From Grimontia sedimenti (GTDB lineage: Bacteria; Pseudomonadota; Gammaproteobacteria; Enterobacterales; Vibrionaceae), in assembly GCF_011045095.1 (NCBI RefSeq), contig NZ_JAALDL010000022.1:1-64000 (forward strand): DNA of 64,000 bases. Reading direction: 5' to 3'. Below are positions 51,503 to 59,427 of this stretch, piece by piece. The notes under the pieces were generated by a model. That model saw only the letters and a list, made by a program, of their open reading frames with translations. It was not told the DNA's origin and did no database searches. Each line of letters opens with the position of its first letter. Positions within the stretch are counted from its first letter, which is position 1. The translations under genes and the position numbers were made by a program.

Positions 51503-51775
51503 TTACTCGTCATCATCTACGCCAAACTCTTTATCGAGTTTGCGCATCTGAAAGGCGTAAATAAAAATGATGGCCAAGAAGGTATAAATTGACCCCTGTT
51601 GTGCGAACCAGAAGCCCAGCTTGTAGCCGCCGATACGAATTTCATTGAGTTGATCAACAAACAGGATGCCGCATCCAAACGACACCACGAACCAAACGGC
51701 AAGCAAATAAATCATCAGCCTGACGTTCTTTTGCCAATAGGCTTTGGCGTTATCTTGTTTCTGTTCCTCAGACAT
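51503..51775 (-). CDS. Symporter small subunit (DUF4212)
   Basis: This is a 90-residue protein with two spans (about residues 22-43 and 57-77), matching the small-subunit family found before VC_2705-type symporters. I start at ATG 51775 (MSEEQKQDNAKAYWQKNVRLM), six bases after AAGGAG. The upstream ATG at 51781 touches that site directly. Conserved features are YWQKNVRLM and the GGYKLGFWFAQQGSIYTFLAIIFIYAFQM region. It lies 12 bases before actP, so the two are co-translated. Confidence 0.9.
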   Translation of the reverse strand: MSEEQKQDNAKAYWQKNVRLMIYLLAVWFVVSFGCGILFVDQLNEIRIGGYKLGFWFAQQGSIYTFLAIIFIYAFQMRKLDKEFGVDDDE

Positions 51776-51804
51776 CACCATCTCCTTAAGTGACGAGTTA
51801 ACGG

Positions 51805-51858
51805 ATTGTTACGATTCGACAATAGCAGCCAAGGTACAAGGAGACACTGCAACTTTAG
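51805..51858 (-). promoter_or_regulatory. actP operon promoter and upstream words shared with acs
   Basis: On the minus strand this contains CTAAAGTTGCAGTGTC (51843-51858), ATTGTCGA (51816-51823) and TAACAATCCG (from 51811). TAACAAT is a plausible -10 box 30 bases before the start codon. The same words precede acs. They are candidate CrbR sites. Function is inferred. Confidence 0.5.
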
Positions 51859-51877
51859 TCGACTGAGAAATGAGGCT

Positions 51878-51899
51878 AACCCCCTGCTATTAGGGGGTT
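51878..51899. other. Hairpin between marC and the actP operon
   Basis: AACCCCCT (51878-51885) pairs with AGGGGGTT (51892-51899) with a 6-base loop. The T-run lies on the plus strand, although the gene ending here (marC) is on the minus strand. It may be a poor marC terminator or a barrier upstream of the actP promoter. Confidence 0.5.
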
Positions 51900-51966
51900 T
51901 CTGTGATTTGAGACAAGGAAATGTCGTGTTAATGAAATGTTAAGCTAGACCAAGGTCTAATAGGCT

Positions 51967-52599
51967 TTAGGCTAAGGTGTAAAAGTCGAGTATGCCTTGT
52001 AGCAAATTACTTGTTGCAACAGCTGCAAGAATGAGTCCCATAACGCGGCTTATGATAGATGCGCCTACATGACCAATGATTCGATGGATAAAATTCGCAC
52101 TGAGCAACAGCAACAAAGTCACCGCTAAAACCGCCAACATGATGCCTGCAGTGATCGCTTGCTCTGTGATGGCAAAGCGATGGTTATCTGTCAGCATGAC
52201 GATCGCCATCATGGCACCGGGTGATGCAATGGACGGTACCGCTAATGGAAACACGGCGGTGGCAGACAGATCAGATCGGGACAGCGAATCACTGCACATT
52301 TTGGTTTCCTGATCCGGCTTACTTTCCCCAAAAATCATAGTCAGGGCAAAAAGCAGCAGTACTAGGCCGCCAGCCGCTTGAAACGCGGGGAGAGGAATTT
52401 GCATGGCTTCCAGCAGGAATTGCCCGGCCACCAGGAAAAACAGCAGAATCATGGTCGCAATCAAAATGGCTTTAAATGCCACGATACGACGCTGCTTTTC
52501 TGTCATGTGACTGGTTTGGGAGAGGTAAACGGGTACTGAGCCAATCGGGTCGATGACAGCCCATAGAACAACAAATTGAGTGATAAGCGCGCTAAGCAA
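51967..52599 (-). CDS. MarC family integral membrane protein
   Basis: This is a six-span inner-membrane protein of the MarC/YhgN family, whose transport role is unproven. I place the start at TTG 52599 (MLSALITQFVVLWAVIDPIGSVPVYLS), six bases after a perfect AGGAGG, giving 210 residues. An earlier GTG at 52677 keeps the frame open, but TATAAT lies in its codons 2-3. Family features include FVVLWAVIDPIGSVPVYL and the paired PLAVPSIASPGAM loop. It sits between crbR and the actP operon with no known link to acetate. Confidence 0.85.
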   Translation of the reverse strand: MLSALITQFVVLWAVIDPIGSVPVYLSQTSHMTEKQRRIVAFKAILIATMILLFFLVAGQFLLEAMQIPLPAFQAAGGLVLLLFALTMIFGESKPDQETKMCSDSLSRSDLSATAVFPLAVPSIASPGAMMAIVMLTDNHRFAITEQAITAGIMLAVLAVTLLLLLSANFIHRIIGHVGASIISRVMGLILAAVATSNLLQGILDFYTLA

Positions 52600-52668
52600 A
52601 CTTGGCCTCCTGATAGTGGGTAAGAGAAGGTCAGTCGGGGCTCGACATGCGCCGAGCCATGAGGCGTG

Positions 52669-52674
52669 ATTATA
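52669..52674 (-). promoter_or_regulatory. -10 box for the marC family gene
   Basis: A perfect TATAAT on the minus strand lies 70 bases before the TTG start. No good -35 is visible at 16-18 bases. It falls within the artificially long reading frame. Confidence 0.45.
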
Positions 52675-52739
52675 CACGTATTGGCTGAACCGCGCCTGAA
52701 AGGCGGATAGGAAAACATAAAACAGTGTGAGGAAGGAAG

Positions 52740-53378
52740 CTAGGCGTCAGATTCCATTTGCTGCAGCAGGATGACCGCCTGAGTACGGTTTTTCACCCCG
52801 AGTTTACGGAAGATCGCGGTCATGTGCGCTTTGATTGTAGCCTCTGACACATCCAACTCATAGGCAATCTGCTTGTTCAGCAGACCATCATTGAGCATGT
52901 TGAGCACTTTGTATTGCTGTGGTGTGAGAGAAGAGATCTTATCCATCAGTGACTCTTCATCGCTGTCATCACTGAAATCAATCCCAGAAGGAAAACAGGT
53001 TTCGCCTTCAAGCACGTGGTTGAGACTGTTTATCAGCTCACGCATGTCGCTGGATTTCGGAATAAAACCTATCGCGCCATTGGCTTTCACCTGACGGACT
53101 ACGCTGGCCTCTTCACTGGCTGAAATCACCACGATGGGAAGCTCTGGGTATTGGACGCGAAGATGGATAAGACCGGACATGCCATTAGCGCCGGGCATTT
53201 TCAGATCCAGCAGCAACAAATCAATGTCGGGTTCTTTTTCCAGCAGGGCAGTCAGACTGTCTAGCGAGTCTGCTTCCAGCAAATTGGCACCACTGATCGC
53301 CATATGCACAGATTGAAACAGTGCATTGCGAAACAAAGGGTGGTCGTCAGCGATGACAATGGTGTATTGAGCGTCCAT
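52740..53378 (-). CDS. crbR: CrbR-like LuxR-family response regulator
   Basis: This is a NarL/LuxR-type response regulator matching CrbR of V. cholerae (ErdR in Pseudomonas), the partner of CrbS in activating acs. In 212 residues, the receiver domain has the acidic pair DD11-12, the phosphorylated D58 (LLLLDLKMPG), and the conserved Lys in IPKSS. The DNA-binding domain near 145-210 has LTPQQYKVLNMLNDGLLNKQIAYEL and the recognition helix SEATIKAHMTAIFRKL. It stands alone 136 bases downstream of dsbD's stop. In V. cholerae the kinase and regulator genes are far apart. Confidence 0.9.
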   Translation of the reverse strand: MDAQYTIVIADDHPLFRNALFQSVHMAISGANLLEADSLDSLTALLEKEPDIDLLLLDLKMPGANGMSGLIHLRVQYPELPIVVISASEEASVVRQVKANGAIGFIPKSSDMRELINSLNHVLEGETCFPSGIDFSDDSDEESLMDKISSLTPQQYKVLNMLNDGLLNKQIAYELDVSEATIKAHMTAIFRKLGVKNRTQAVILLQQMESDA

Positions 53379-53460
53379 GGCGATTTCGTTAATACCTCTT
53401 TAACAAAAACGCTAACACCGGGGTAGGGATTGATCAATTTGCATAGGTGGGAAGTAAGAG

Positions 53461-53502
53461 CTTGATCCCCCGTCATTTGTGGGCAATGTCGGGGCGATCA
53501 AG
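53461..53502 (-). terminator. Hairpin between dsbD and crbR
   Basis: CTTGATC and CCCCG (53461-53472) pair with CGGGG and GATCAAG (53490-53502) around one bulged C and a 17-base loop. It sits just past the dsbD stop on the minus strand, but with no U-tract. It may slow read-through into crbR. Confidence 0.45.
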
Positions 53503-53513
53503 TTTGTGTGCAA

Positions 53514-55328
53514 TCAGCCTTGTTTGTTAATCAACTGATTTTGCTCAAGATGGGAAAGGAAGGGTTTAGCCTCCATAAATCCGGTCAAACGCGCATCAGG
53601 AAGTGAATTCCCGTTGGCATCCCAAAAATCAATAGTGGGTAAGCCTAGCACGTTAAGGGAAGTCAGCATTTTGATGTCCTGTGGGCGGTTGGCCGTCACA
53701 TCGGCCTGCAACAGAACAAAGTTTTTCAGCTCTGGTGCCACGTTTGCATCATGGAATGTGTACTTCTCAAACTCCTTACATGCCACGCACCAGTCGGCAT
53801 AGAAATCCAGCATCACCGATTTGCCTGCGGATTTCGCTGCCGCTAGCTCTCGGTTTAGATCCTCGATATTGGCAATCTTAATGAACTCGACCGATGGCAC
53901 TTCGGCTTTCGCAGCAGGTGTAAATACGGCGTTATAGGTGTAAGCCGCACCACCACTCAGGCCGAGAATCGCGATAATCCCGAGCGCACTGGCGAGCTTG
54001 CCTGGCTGGAGTGTACGGCTGATGTGATACAACCAGCCGAGTGATACCAACATCCAGGCTGCCCACAGCCACACACTGACGCTTTCAGGCAGCAGACGCT
54101 CCAGCAGGAAGATAGGCGCTGCCAAGAGCACCAGACCGAAGAAGACTTTGACTCTGTCCATCCAGCCGCCAGCTTTTGGCAGCAGTTTGTTGCCAAACAT
54201 CGCTGCGATGATGAGCGGAATGCCCATACCCAATGCCAGCGCGTAGAGCGTGACTGCGCCTGTCAGAAGATCACCGCTTTGCGCGACATACAAAAGTGCT
54301 CCGGACAGTGGCGCAGTGGTACATGGCGAGCAAATCAACCCGGAGATCGCGCCCATGGTGAACACACCAAGGTTGCTTCCGCCTTTTTGCTGGTTGCTGA
54401 TTTCGCTTAGCTTGGTTTGAAGACTAGCCGGAAGTTGCAGGTTAAACACGCCAAACATCGACAGCGCAAGCAGCACAAACAGCGCACTCAAGCCAATCAA
54501 CACATAAGGGTGTTGGAAAGCCGCTTGAAATTGTAAGCCAGCTGAAGCGACAACCAGTCCCAGCAAGGTGTAAGTCAGCGCCATACCCTGCACATAAAGC
54601 ATGGAAAGTCGAAAGGTCTGCCCGTGAGTTTTCTTTCCACCACCCAACACGATACCGGTCAAAATCGGGTACATCGGCAATACACATGGTGTAAACGCCA
54701 AACCAATACCCAAGCCCAAAAACAGCAATGGCTGCCACCAGTTATCGGCGAGGCTGCTGACTTCTGTGGAAGACGAACTGGAGCCTGAGGAGGCTGGTTT
54801 TGCCGGTTCAACTGGGGTGCTGACAATTTGTGCTGGTGGCGCTTCACTGCCAGCGGCAACTGCGATTAATGGGACGGTGACGGTTTCTGGCGGATAGCAG
54901 AATCCCGCCTCTGCACAGCCTTGGTAGGTGACTTTCAGCAGCGAGTTATCCGTCGCTTCAAGCAGAGGTACTGATACCGTCAGCGGCTCCTTGTAAATCG
55001 AGACCTCACCGAAGAACTCGTCTTCGTAAGGTTGCCCTTGACGCATATCCAGCGCGCCAATTCTGGCGTCTTCACTGGGAACAACTTCTATTTTGTCCTG
55101 ATAGAGGTAGTAGCCAGGTAGAACCTGCCAATCGAGATAAACTCGATCGCCTTGCTGGGTAAAGTTGAAAGGGAATGCCTGATCCACCGGAACGAACGCA
55201 GGCGCATTGCCCGCCGCCGGTGTCGGAGAATTGAAAAGGGTAAATTCCGCCTTGGCGGGAAGGGCACTTATCAGCGCCAGCGCAAAAATCGCAAAAAGTC
55301 GTGAGCCTATTTTGGACATGGCCTTCAT
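53514..55328 (-). CDS. dsbD: Thiol:disulfide interchange protein DsbD
   Basis: DsbD carries electrons from cytoplasmic thioredoxin across the inner membrane to DsbC, DsbG and CcmG. I start at ATG 55328, giving 604 residues. TTG 55331 and ATG 55319 are alternatives. A signal peptide runs to about residue 28 (ALPAKA). The alpha domain has a Cys pair in [12 protein letters not shown]. The eight-span beta domain has [12 protein letters not shown] and [11 protein letters not shown]. The gamma thioredoxin domain has DWCVACKEF. It lies near dcuA and aspA as in E. coli, but without cutA. Confidence 0.96.
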   Translation of the reverse strand: MKAMSKIGSRLFAIFALALISALPAKAEFTLFNSPTPAAGNAPAFVPVDQAFPFNFTQQGDRVYLDWQVLPGYYLYQDKIEVVPSEDARIGALDMRQGQPYEDEFFGEVSIYKEPLTVSVPLLEATDNSLLKVTYQGCAEAGFCYPPETVTVPLIAVAAGSEAPPAQIVSTPVEPAKPASSGSSSSSTEVSSLADNWWQPLLFLGLGIGLAFTPCVLPMYPILTGIVLGGGKKTHGQTFRLSMLYVQGMALTYTLLGLVVASAGLQFQAAFQHPYVLIGLSALFVLLALSMFGVFNLQLPASLQTKLSEISNQQKGGSNLGVFTMGAISGLICSPCTTAPLSGALLYVAQSGDLLTGAVTLYALALGMGIPLIIAAMFGNKLLPKAGGWMDRVKVFFGLVLLAAPIFLLERLLPESVSVWLWAAWMLVSLGWLYHISRTLQPGKLASALGIIAILGLSGGAAYTYNAVFTPAAKAEVPSVEFIKIANIEDLNRELAAAKSAGKSVMLDFYADWCVACKEFEKYTFHDANVAPELKNFVLLQADVTANRPQDIKMLTSLNVLGLPTIDFWDANGNSLPDARLTGFMEAKPFLSHLEQNQLINKQG

Positions 55329-55410
55329 CAAAACGGTTTCTTAAAATTGAATGAACTATATCACTGAGACCGGAAAAGCCCGAATTCGTTTCCAACTCAG
55401 ATCGCATAAT

Positions 55411-55437
55411 AAAAAAGGACGCCTGAGCGTCCTTTTT
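55411..55437 (-). terminator. Intrinsic terminator after dcuA
   Basis: An 11-bp perfect stem (55412-55422 with 55427-55437) has a CTGA loop and A/T flanks, 18 bases past the dcuA stop. Confidence 0.9.
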
Positions 55438-55454
55438 CATCGTCTTATTTTGGC

Positions 55455-56762
55455 TTACAACACAATACCGCCAACCACAAAGCCCAGCGCGACAGCAGTG
55501 AAGATAGTCACAACGCCTGGAATGAAGAACGGGTGGTTGAAGACCAGATTACCAATGCGGGTTGAACCTGTATCGTCCATTTCAACCGCAGCCAACAGTG
55601 TTGGGTAAGTTGGCAGAACGAACAGCGCACTCACCGCTGCAAACGAAGCAATCGCTGTCAGTGGCGCAACACCAATCGCCAATGCTGCAGGCATCAGGGC
55701 AACCGTGGTCGCACCTTGTGAGTAAAGCAGCATCGAAGCGAAGAACAGCACCAGTGCCAGCATCCATGGGTAGTCAGACAGCAAGGTGCCCGCGACTTCT
55801 TTGATGCCTTCAACGTGCGCGTTCACAAAGGTTGAACCTAACCAAGCCACACCCAGTACACACACACATGCTGTCATACCTGAGCGGAAAGTTGGTGCAG
55901 ATGGGATTTTCGATGCGTCGATTTTGGTGGTTGCAACAATCAGCGCTGCTGCTGCCAACATGAAGGTCATGATGGCTTCGTTACGACCCAGCGTTGGGTT
56001 TTCAATCAGGCCGATTGAGCCTGAAATCGCTGCTGCATAAGCCACAACCAGCACGATGGCCCCCAGGAAGATGTACGTTGCTTTTTTCGCTGTAGGCGTG
56101 ATTTCACGCTTGGTGGTGCCTTGCAGTTTGATCAGGCCTTTTTCCAGGCGCTCTTGGTAAACCGGATCATCTTTCAGCTCACAACCCAGGAAGTTCGCCA
56201 CAAATGCGCCTGCCATACAGGCAACGAACGTAGTTGGAATACAGATAGCCAGCAGGGTCAGGTAACCGATACCCAGCGGTTCAAGAATGCCAGAGAAGAA
56301 CACCACAGCCGCAGAGATTGGAGACGCCGTGATCGCGATTTGAGACGCAACAACCGCGATAGAAAGTGGGCGTGATGGACGGATGCCTTGCTCTTTCGCC
56401 ACTTCTGCAATCACTGGAAGGGTGGAGAACGCAGTGTGGCCAGTACCTGCCATCAGCGTCATCAGATAAGTGACGATCGGCGCGTAGAAGGTAATTTGTT
56501 TAGGGTTTTTACGAAGAAAATCTTCGGCTTTCTCAACCAGCCAGTCCATACCACCTGCAACCTGCATCGCTGCAATTGCGGTGATCACGGACATGATGAT
56601 CAAGATAACGTCGATAGGGATATAGCTTTGCGAGGTTGGCATTCCTAAGAATAAGGACAGAGCAACAACACCCGCGCCACCGGCCAAGCCGATACCAATA
56701 CCGCCAATCCGTGCGCCCAGATAGATGAACGCAAGAACGACGAACAACTCCACTGCTACCAT
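55455..56762 (-). CDS. dcuA: Anaerobic C4-dicarboxylate transporter DcuA
   Basis: DcuA exchanges aspartate or fumarate for succinate in anaerobic growth. The 435-residue protein has about ten spans. Typical stretches are VAVELFVVLAFIYLGARIGGIGIGLAGG at the start, MAGTGHTAFSTLPVIAEVAKEQGIRPSRPLS near 105-135, and VFNHPFFIPG near the end. It lies downstream of aspA, which makes fumarate from aspartate, a conserved pair. The 212-base spacer holds the aspA terminator and a palindrome. Confidence 0.96.
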   Translation of the reverse strand: MVAVELFVVLAFIYLGARIGGIGIGLAGGAGVVALSLFLGMPTSQSYIPIDVILIIMSVITAIAAMQVAGGMDWLVEKAEDFLRKNPKQITFYAPIVTYLMTLMAGTGHTAFSTLPVIAEVAKEQGIRPSRPLSIAVVASQIAITASPISAAVVFFSGILEPLGIGYLTLLAICIPTTFVACMAGAFVANFLGCELKDDPVYQERLEKGLIKLQGTTKREITPTAKKATYIFLGAIVLVVAYAAAISGSIGLIENPTLGRNEAIMTFMLAAAALIVATTKIDASKIPSAPTFRSGMTACVCVLGVAWLGSTFVNAHVEGIKEVAGTLLSDYPWMLALVLFFASMLLYSQGATTVALMPAALAIGVAPLTAIASFAAVSALFVLPTYPTLLAAVEMDDTGSTRIGNLVFNHPFFIPGVVTIFTAVALGFVVGGIVL

Positions 56763-56890
56763 GGGTAACTCCTGTTCAGATTATTAATACAAAAAATAAA
56801 AACCAAACGGAGTCACTGTCTTATGGTGCTCATTGCCTTGTAAAAACTAGGGTTTTTAGGGCGCAGTGAATGTAAAAAAGTACCTACGTT

Positions 56891-56906
56891 TGGGCTTTAA
56901 AGCCCA
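56891..56906. other. 16-bp perfect palindrome between aspA and dcuA
   Basis: TGGGCTTTAAAGCCCA is a perfect 16-base palindrome without spacer, upstream of dcuA and beyond the aspA terminator. It could be an operator for a dimeric regulator or a short RNA hairpin. No known site is recognised. Confidence 0.5.
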
Positions 56907-56934
56907 GATGTTCAAAACAGCTGGGCAGAAAACT

Positions 56935-56961
56935 AAAAAAGGGTACTCATCGTGAGTACCC
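56935..56961 (-). terminator. Intrinsic terminator after aspA
   Basis: A 9-bp perfect stem (56941-56949 with 56953-56961) has a 3-base loop. Six A on the plus strand give the minus-strand U-tract, 14 bases past the aspA stop. Confidence 0.88.
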
Positions 56962-56974
56962 ATTCTTTCAACGC

Positions 56975-58435
56975 TTAGTTATAGCGCTTCGCTTTATATT
57001 GCGGATGCATCAAGTTTTCGACGGAGAAGATATCATCGAGTTGCTCTTCCGTCAGCAATCCTCTTTCCAAGACCACTTCACGGACGCTCTTACCGGTTTC
57101 CGCACAAATCTTACCGACGATGTCGCCTTCATGGTGTCCAATGAACGGGTTCAGGTAAGTCACGATACCGATGGAGTTGTAAACGAAGGCTTCACAGATT
57201 TCTTTGTTAACTGTGATACCGTTGATGCACTTCTCGCCCAGGTTAACGCAGGCATTAGACAGGATTTCGATAGATTCAAACAGCGCCTGACCAATTACCG
57301 GCTCCATCACGTTCAGCTGCAGCTGACCGGCTTCTGCCGCAAAGGTCACCGTGGTGTCGTTTCCGATCACCTTAAAGCACACTTGGTTAACCACTTCTGG
57401 GATCACCGGGTTTACTTTCGCTGGCATGATAGAAGAACCCGCCTGCATTTCCGGCAGGTTGATTTCGTTGAAGCCAGCACGAGGACCAGAAGACAGCAAA
57501 CGCAGATCGTTACAGATCTTCGACAGTTTCACCGCCAGACGCTTCAGTGCGCCGTGAACCATCACGTAAGCGCCACAGTCAGAAGTCGCTTCAATCAAGT
57601 CTTCTGCCGGGGTGCAGTTCAGACCCGTCACTTCCGCCAGACGCTGAACTGCCAGTTGTTGGTAACCTGCTGCTGCGTTGAGACCTGTACCGATCGCTGT
57701 CGCGCCCAGATTCACCTCAAGAAGCAGTTCCGCGGTGTATTTCAGGTTCTTCACTTCTTCTTTCAGAAGCACTGCAAACGCGTGGAATTCCTGACCCACT
57801 GTCATAGGTACTGCGTCCTGAAGCTGGGTACGACCCATTTTCAGTACGCCTTTGAATTCGGTTGCTTTTCCGTCGAATTCGTTTTGCAGGTAGTCGATGG
57901 ATTCAATCAGCTTCAGGATACTGTTGTAGACCGCAATACGGAAACCGGTCGGGTACGCACAGTTGGTCGACTGGCTCTTGTTCACGTGGTCGTTAGGGTT
58001 AACAACGTCGTAGTCACCCTTCTCTTTACCCATCAGTTCCAGTGCCAGGTTCGCGATCACTTCGTTCGCGTTCATGTTCACGGAAGTGCCTGCGCCGCCT
58101 TGGTAAACGTCCGATGGGAACTGATCCATGCATTTGCCGGTTTCCAGAATCGCATCACACGCTTTGATGATGTAATCGCCCACTTCAGCAGGGATAACAC
58201 CCAGCTCTTTGTTCGCCATCGCAGCGGCTTTCTTGGTGAAGACCATGCCACGTACGAACTCTGGTACATCAGAAATCGTGGTACGGGAGATATTGAAGTT
58301 CTCAACAGCACGAAGGGTATGAATACCGTAATACGCATCAGACGGTACATGGCGTTCGCCAAGCAAATCTTCTTCGATACGGGTCGCTAAAAGAGGGTTG
58401 GTCAGGTTATTTTCGAAATCAATCGTCTGAGACAT
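56975..58435 (-). CDS. aspA: Aspartate ammonia-lyase
   Basis: AspA splits aspartate to fumarate and ammonia, feeding fumarate respiration. The 486-residue product has the fumarase/aspartase signature [11 protein letters not shown] near residue 327 and the Thr/Ser regions [18 protein letters not shown] and [14 protein letters not shown]. The start [26 protein letters not shown] is reasonable. A very long reading frame on the opposite strand is a codon-bias shadow. A CRP-like site lies about 195 bases upstream. Confidence 0.97.
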   Translation of the reverse strand: MSQTIDFENNLTNPLLATRIEEDLLGERHVPSDAYYGIHTLRAVENFNISRTTISDVPEFVRGMVFTKKAAAMANKELGVIPAEVGDYIIKACDAILETGKCMDQFPSDVYQGGAGTSVNMNANEVIANLALELMGKEKGDYDVVNPNDHVNKSQSTNCAYPTGFRIAVYNSILKLIESIDYLQNEFDGKATEFKGVLKMGRTQLQDAVPMTVGQEFHAFAVLLKEEVKNLKYTAELLLEVNLGATAIGTGLNAAAGYQQLAVQRLAEVTGLNCTPAEDLIEATSDCGAYVMVHGALKRLAVKLSKICNDLRLLSSGPRAGFNEINLPEMQAGSSIMPAKVNPVIPEVVNQVCFKVIGNDTTVTFAAEAGQLQLNVMEPVIGQALFESIEILSNACVNLGEKCINGITVNKEICEAFVYNSIGIVTYLNPFIGHHEGDIVGKICAETGKSVREVVLERGLLTEEQLDDIFSVENLMHPQYKAKRYN

Positions 58436-58853
58436 GATTTGGCCCTAAATGAAATTTATATTGGTTATTCTGTAGCCAACAATTTCGCTGTAGAGTCCAT
58501 TCATCAGAGATTTTGGCTGGGTGATCGATGTTTTACACCCGGTTTATGCTGGATGATTCTACTCCTCCGTTGCGGTAAAAACATGAGAAAGATCACCAAT
58601 CAAAGCAAAGCGGAACGATTTGCATAGAACTGTGATCCAGATCGTTAGACAGCTTGTTTGTCTTTGTTTCCTATTGTTTTATCTGTCAGCCGAAAAGTAT
58701 TGATACAGTTAAATTCTGTACAATATCCGCGTACATTGTTTAAAACCAAGCTACAAACAGATCTCCTTTAATGAGGGGAAATAACGACGCTGTCGATGCA
58801 ATCATTGAGTCCAGTGTTACTATGATGGTTCGACACGAATATGAGGTTTTGCT
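58436..58853. other. 418-base control region between aspA and fxsA
   Basis: These divergent genes share a long gap without a recognised gene. A 62-codon frame at 58439-58627 has no family-like sequence. It contains the CRP-like site listed separately. TTGATACAGTTAAA (58700-58713) resembles an FNR half-site, and TACAAT (58719-58724) could be a -10 for fxsA without a good -35. Confidence 0.55.
58631..58646. promoter_or_regulatory. Candidate CRP site upstream of aspA
   Basis: TGTGATCCAGATCGTT matches the CRP consensus TGTGATCTAGATCACA at 12 of 16 bases, with the whole TGTGATC-N-AGATC core. AspA is catabolite-controlled in E. coli. The second half-site is poor, so this is a moderate call. Confidence 0.5.
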
Positions 58854-59366
58854 GTGTTTCCAATTTTGCTGTTGATGTTCATTACTGTCCCTGTGATTGA
58901 AATTGCTCTGTTTATTCAGGTCGGTGGCGTGTTGGGACTTTGGCCGACGGTAGCGCTGATTTTACTGACCGCTGTTGTGGGGGCTTCATTGGTGCGCAGT
59001 CAGGGATTGCAGACCTTGATGACAGTGCAGCAGCGCATGAATCAGGGCGAGTTACCGGCACAACAAATCATTGAAGGTGTGATGCTGGCAGTGGCAGGCG
59101 TGCTGCTTTTGACCCCCGGCTTTATGACCGATGCCATGGGCATGGCGGTGTTATTGCCTTGGCCGCGAGCTTGGCTGGCAAAACAGTTTATGAGTAAGGT
59201 GAAAGTGGCTGGGTTTCAAAGTGGGTTTGGTGGTCAGCCAGGTCAGGGACCATTTGGTGGACAAGACCCCTTTAACCGCGGTCCTCACCAAGGTTCGAAT
59301 GATGGGGGCAACACCTTCGAAGGTGAATATCAGCGAAAAGATGAAGATCGCGATCGCTTGAACTGA
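58854..59366 (+). CDS. fxsA: FxsA family membrane protein
   Basis: FxsA is an inner-membrane protein whose excess in E. coli relieves exclusion of phage T7 by the F plasmid. The normal role is unknown. The start is GTG 58854 after TGAGG, giving 170 residues. Three to four spans fill the first 110 residues (FPILLLMFITVPVIEIALFIQVGGVLGL; then LTAVVGASLVRSQG). The C-terminal tail is Gly-rich and ends with the conserved GNTFEGEYQRKDEDRDRLN. It is divergent from aspA. Confidence 0.92.
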   Translation: MFPILLLMFITVPVIEIALFIQVGGVLGLWPTVALILLTAVVGASLVRSQGLQTLMTVQQRMNQGELPAQQIIEGVMLAVAGVLLLTPGFMTDAMGMAVLLPWPRAWLAKQFMSKVKVAGFQSGFGGQPGQGPFGGQDPFNRGPHQGSNDGGNTFEGEYQRKDEDRDRLN

Positions 59367-59381
59367 TGCCATGAAAATCAT

Positions 59382-59411
59382 AAAAAACGCCATCCTTCGG
59401 GATGGCGTTTT
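59382..59411. terminator. Bidirectional terminator between fxsA and acetoacetyl-CoA synthetase gene
   Basis: A 12-bp perfect stem (59384-59395 with 59400-59411) is capped by a UUCG tetraloop, with A and T flanks, between convergent genes. Confidence 0.92.
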
Positions 59412-59427
59412 GCGTTGTGTTTTTTTC

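Noticed and set aside
56999-58390. A 463-codon open frame on the plus strand opposite aspA
   Set aside because: It is antisense to the real aspA gene. Its His/Phe/Arg-rich composition and lack of domains mark it as a shadow frame.
58439-58627. 62-codon frame in the aspA-fxsA gap as a small gene
   Set aside because: It has no convincing ribosome site or conserved-looking sequence, and it overlaps the region expected to hold the aspA promoter.
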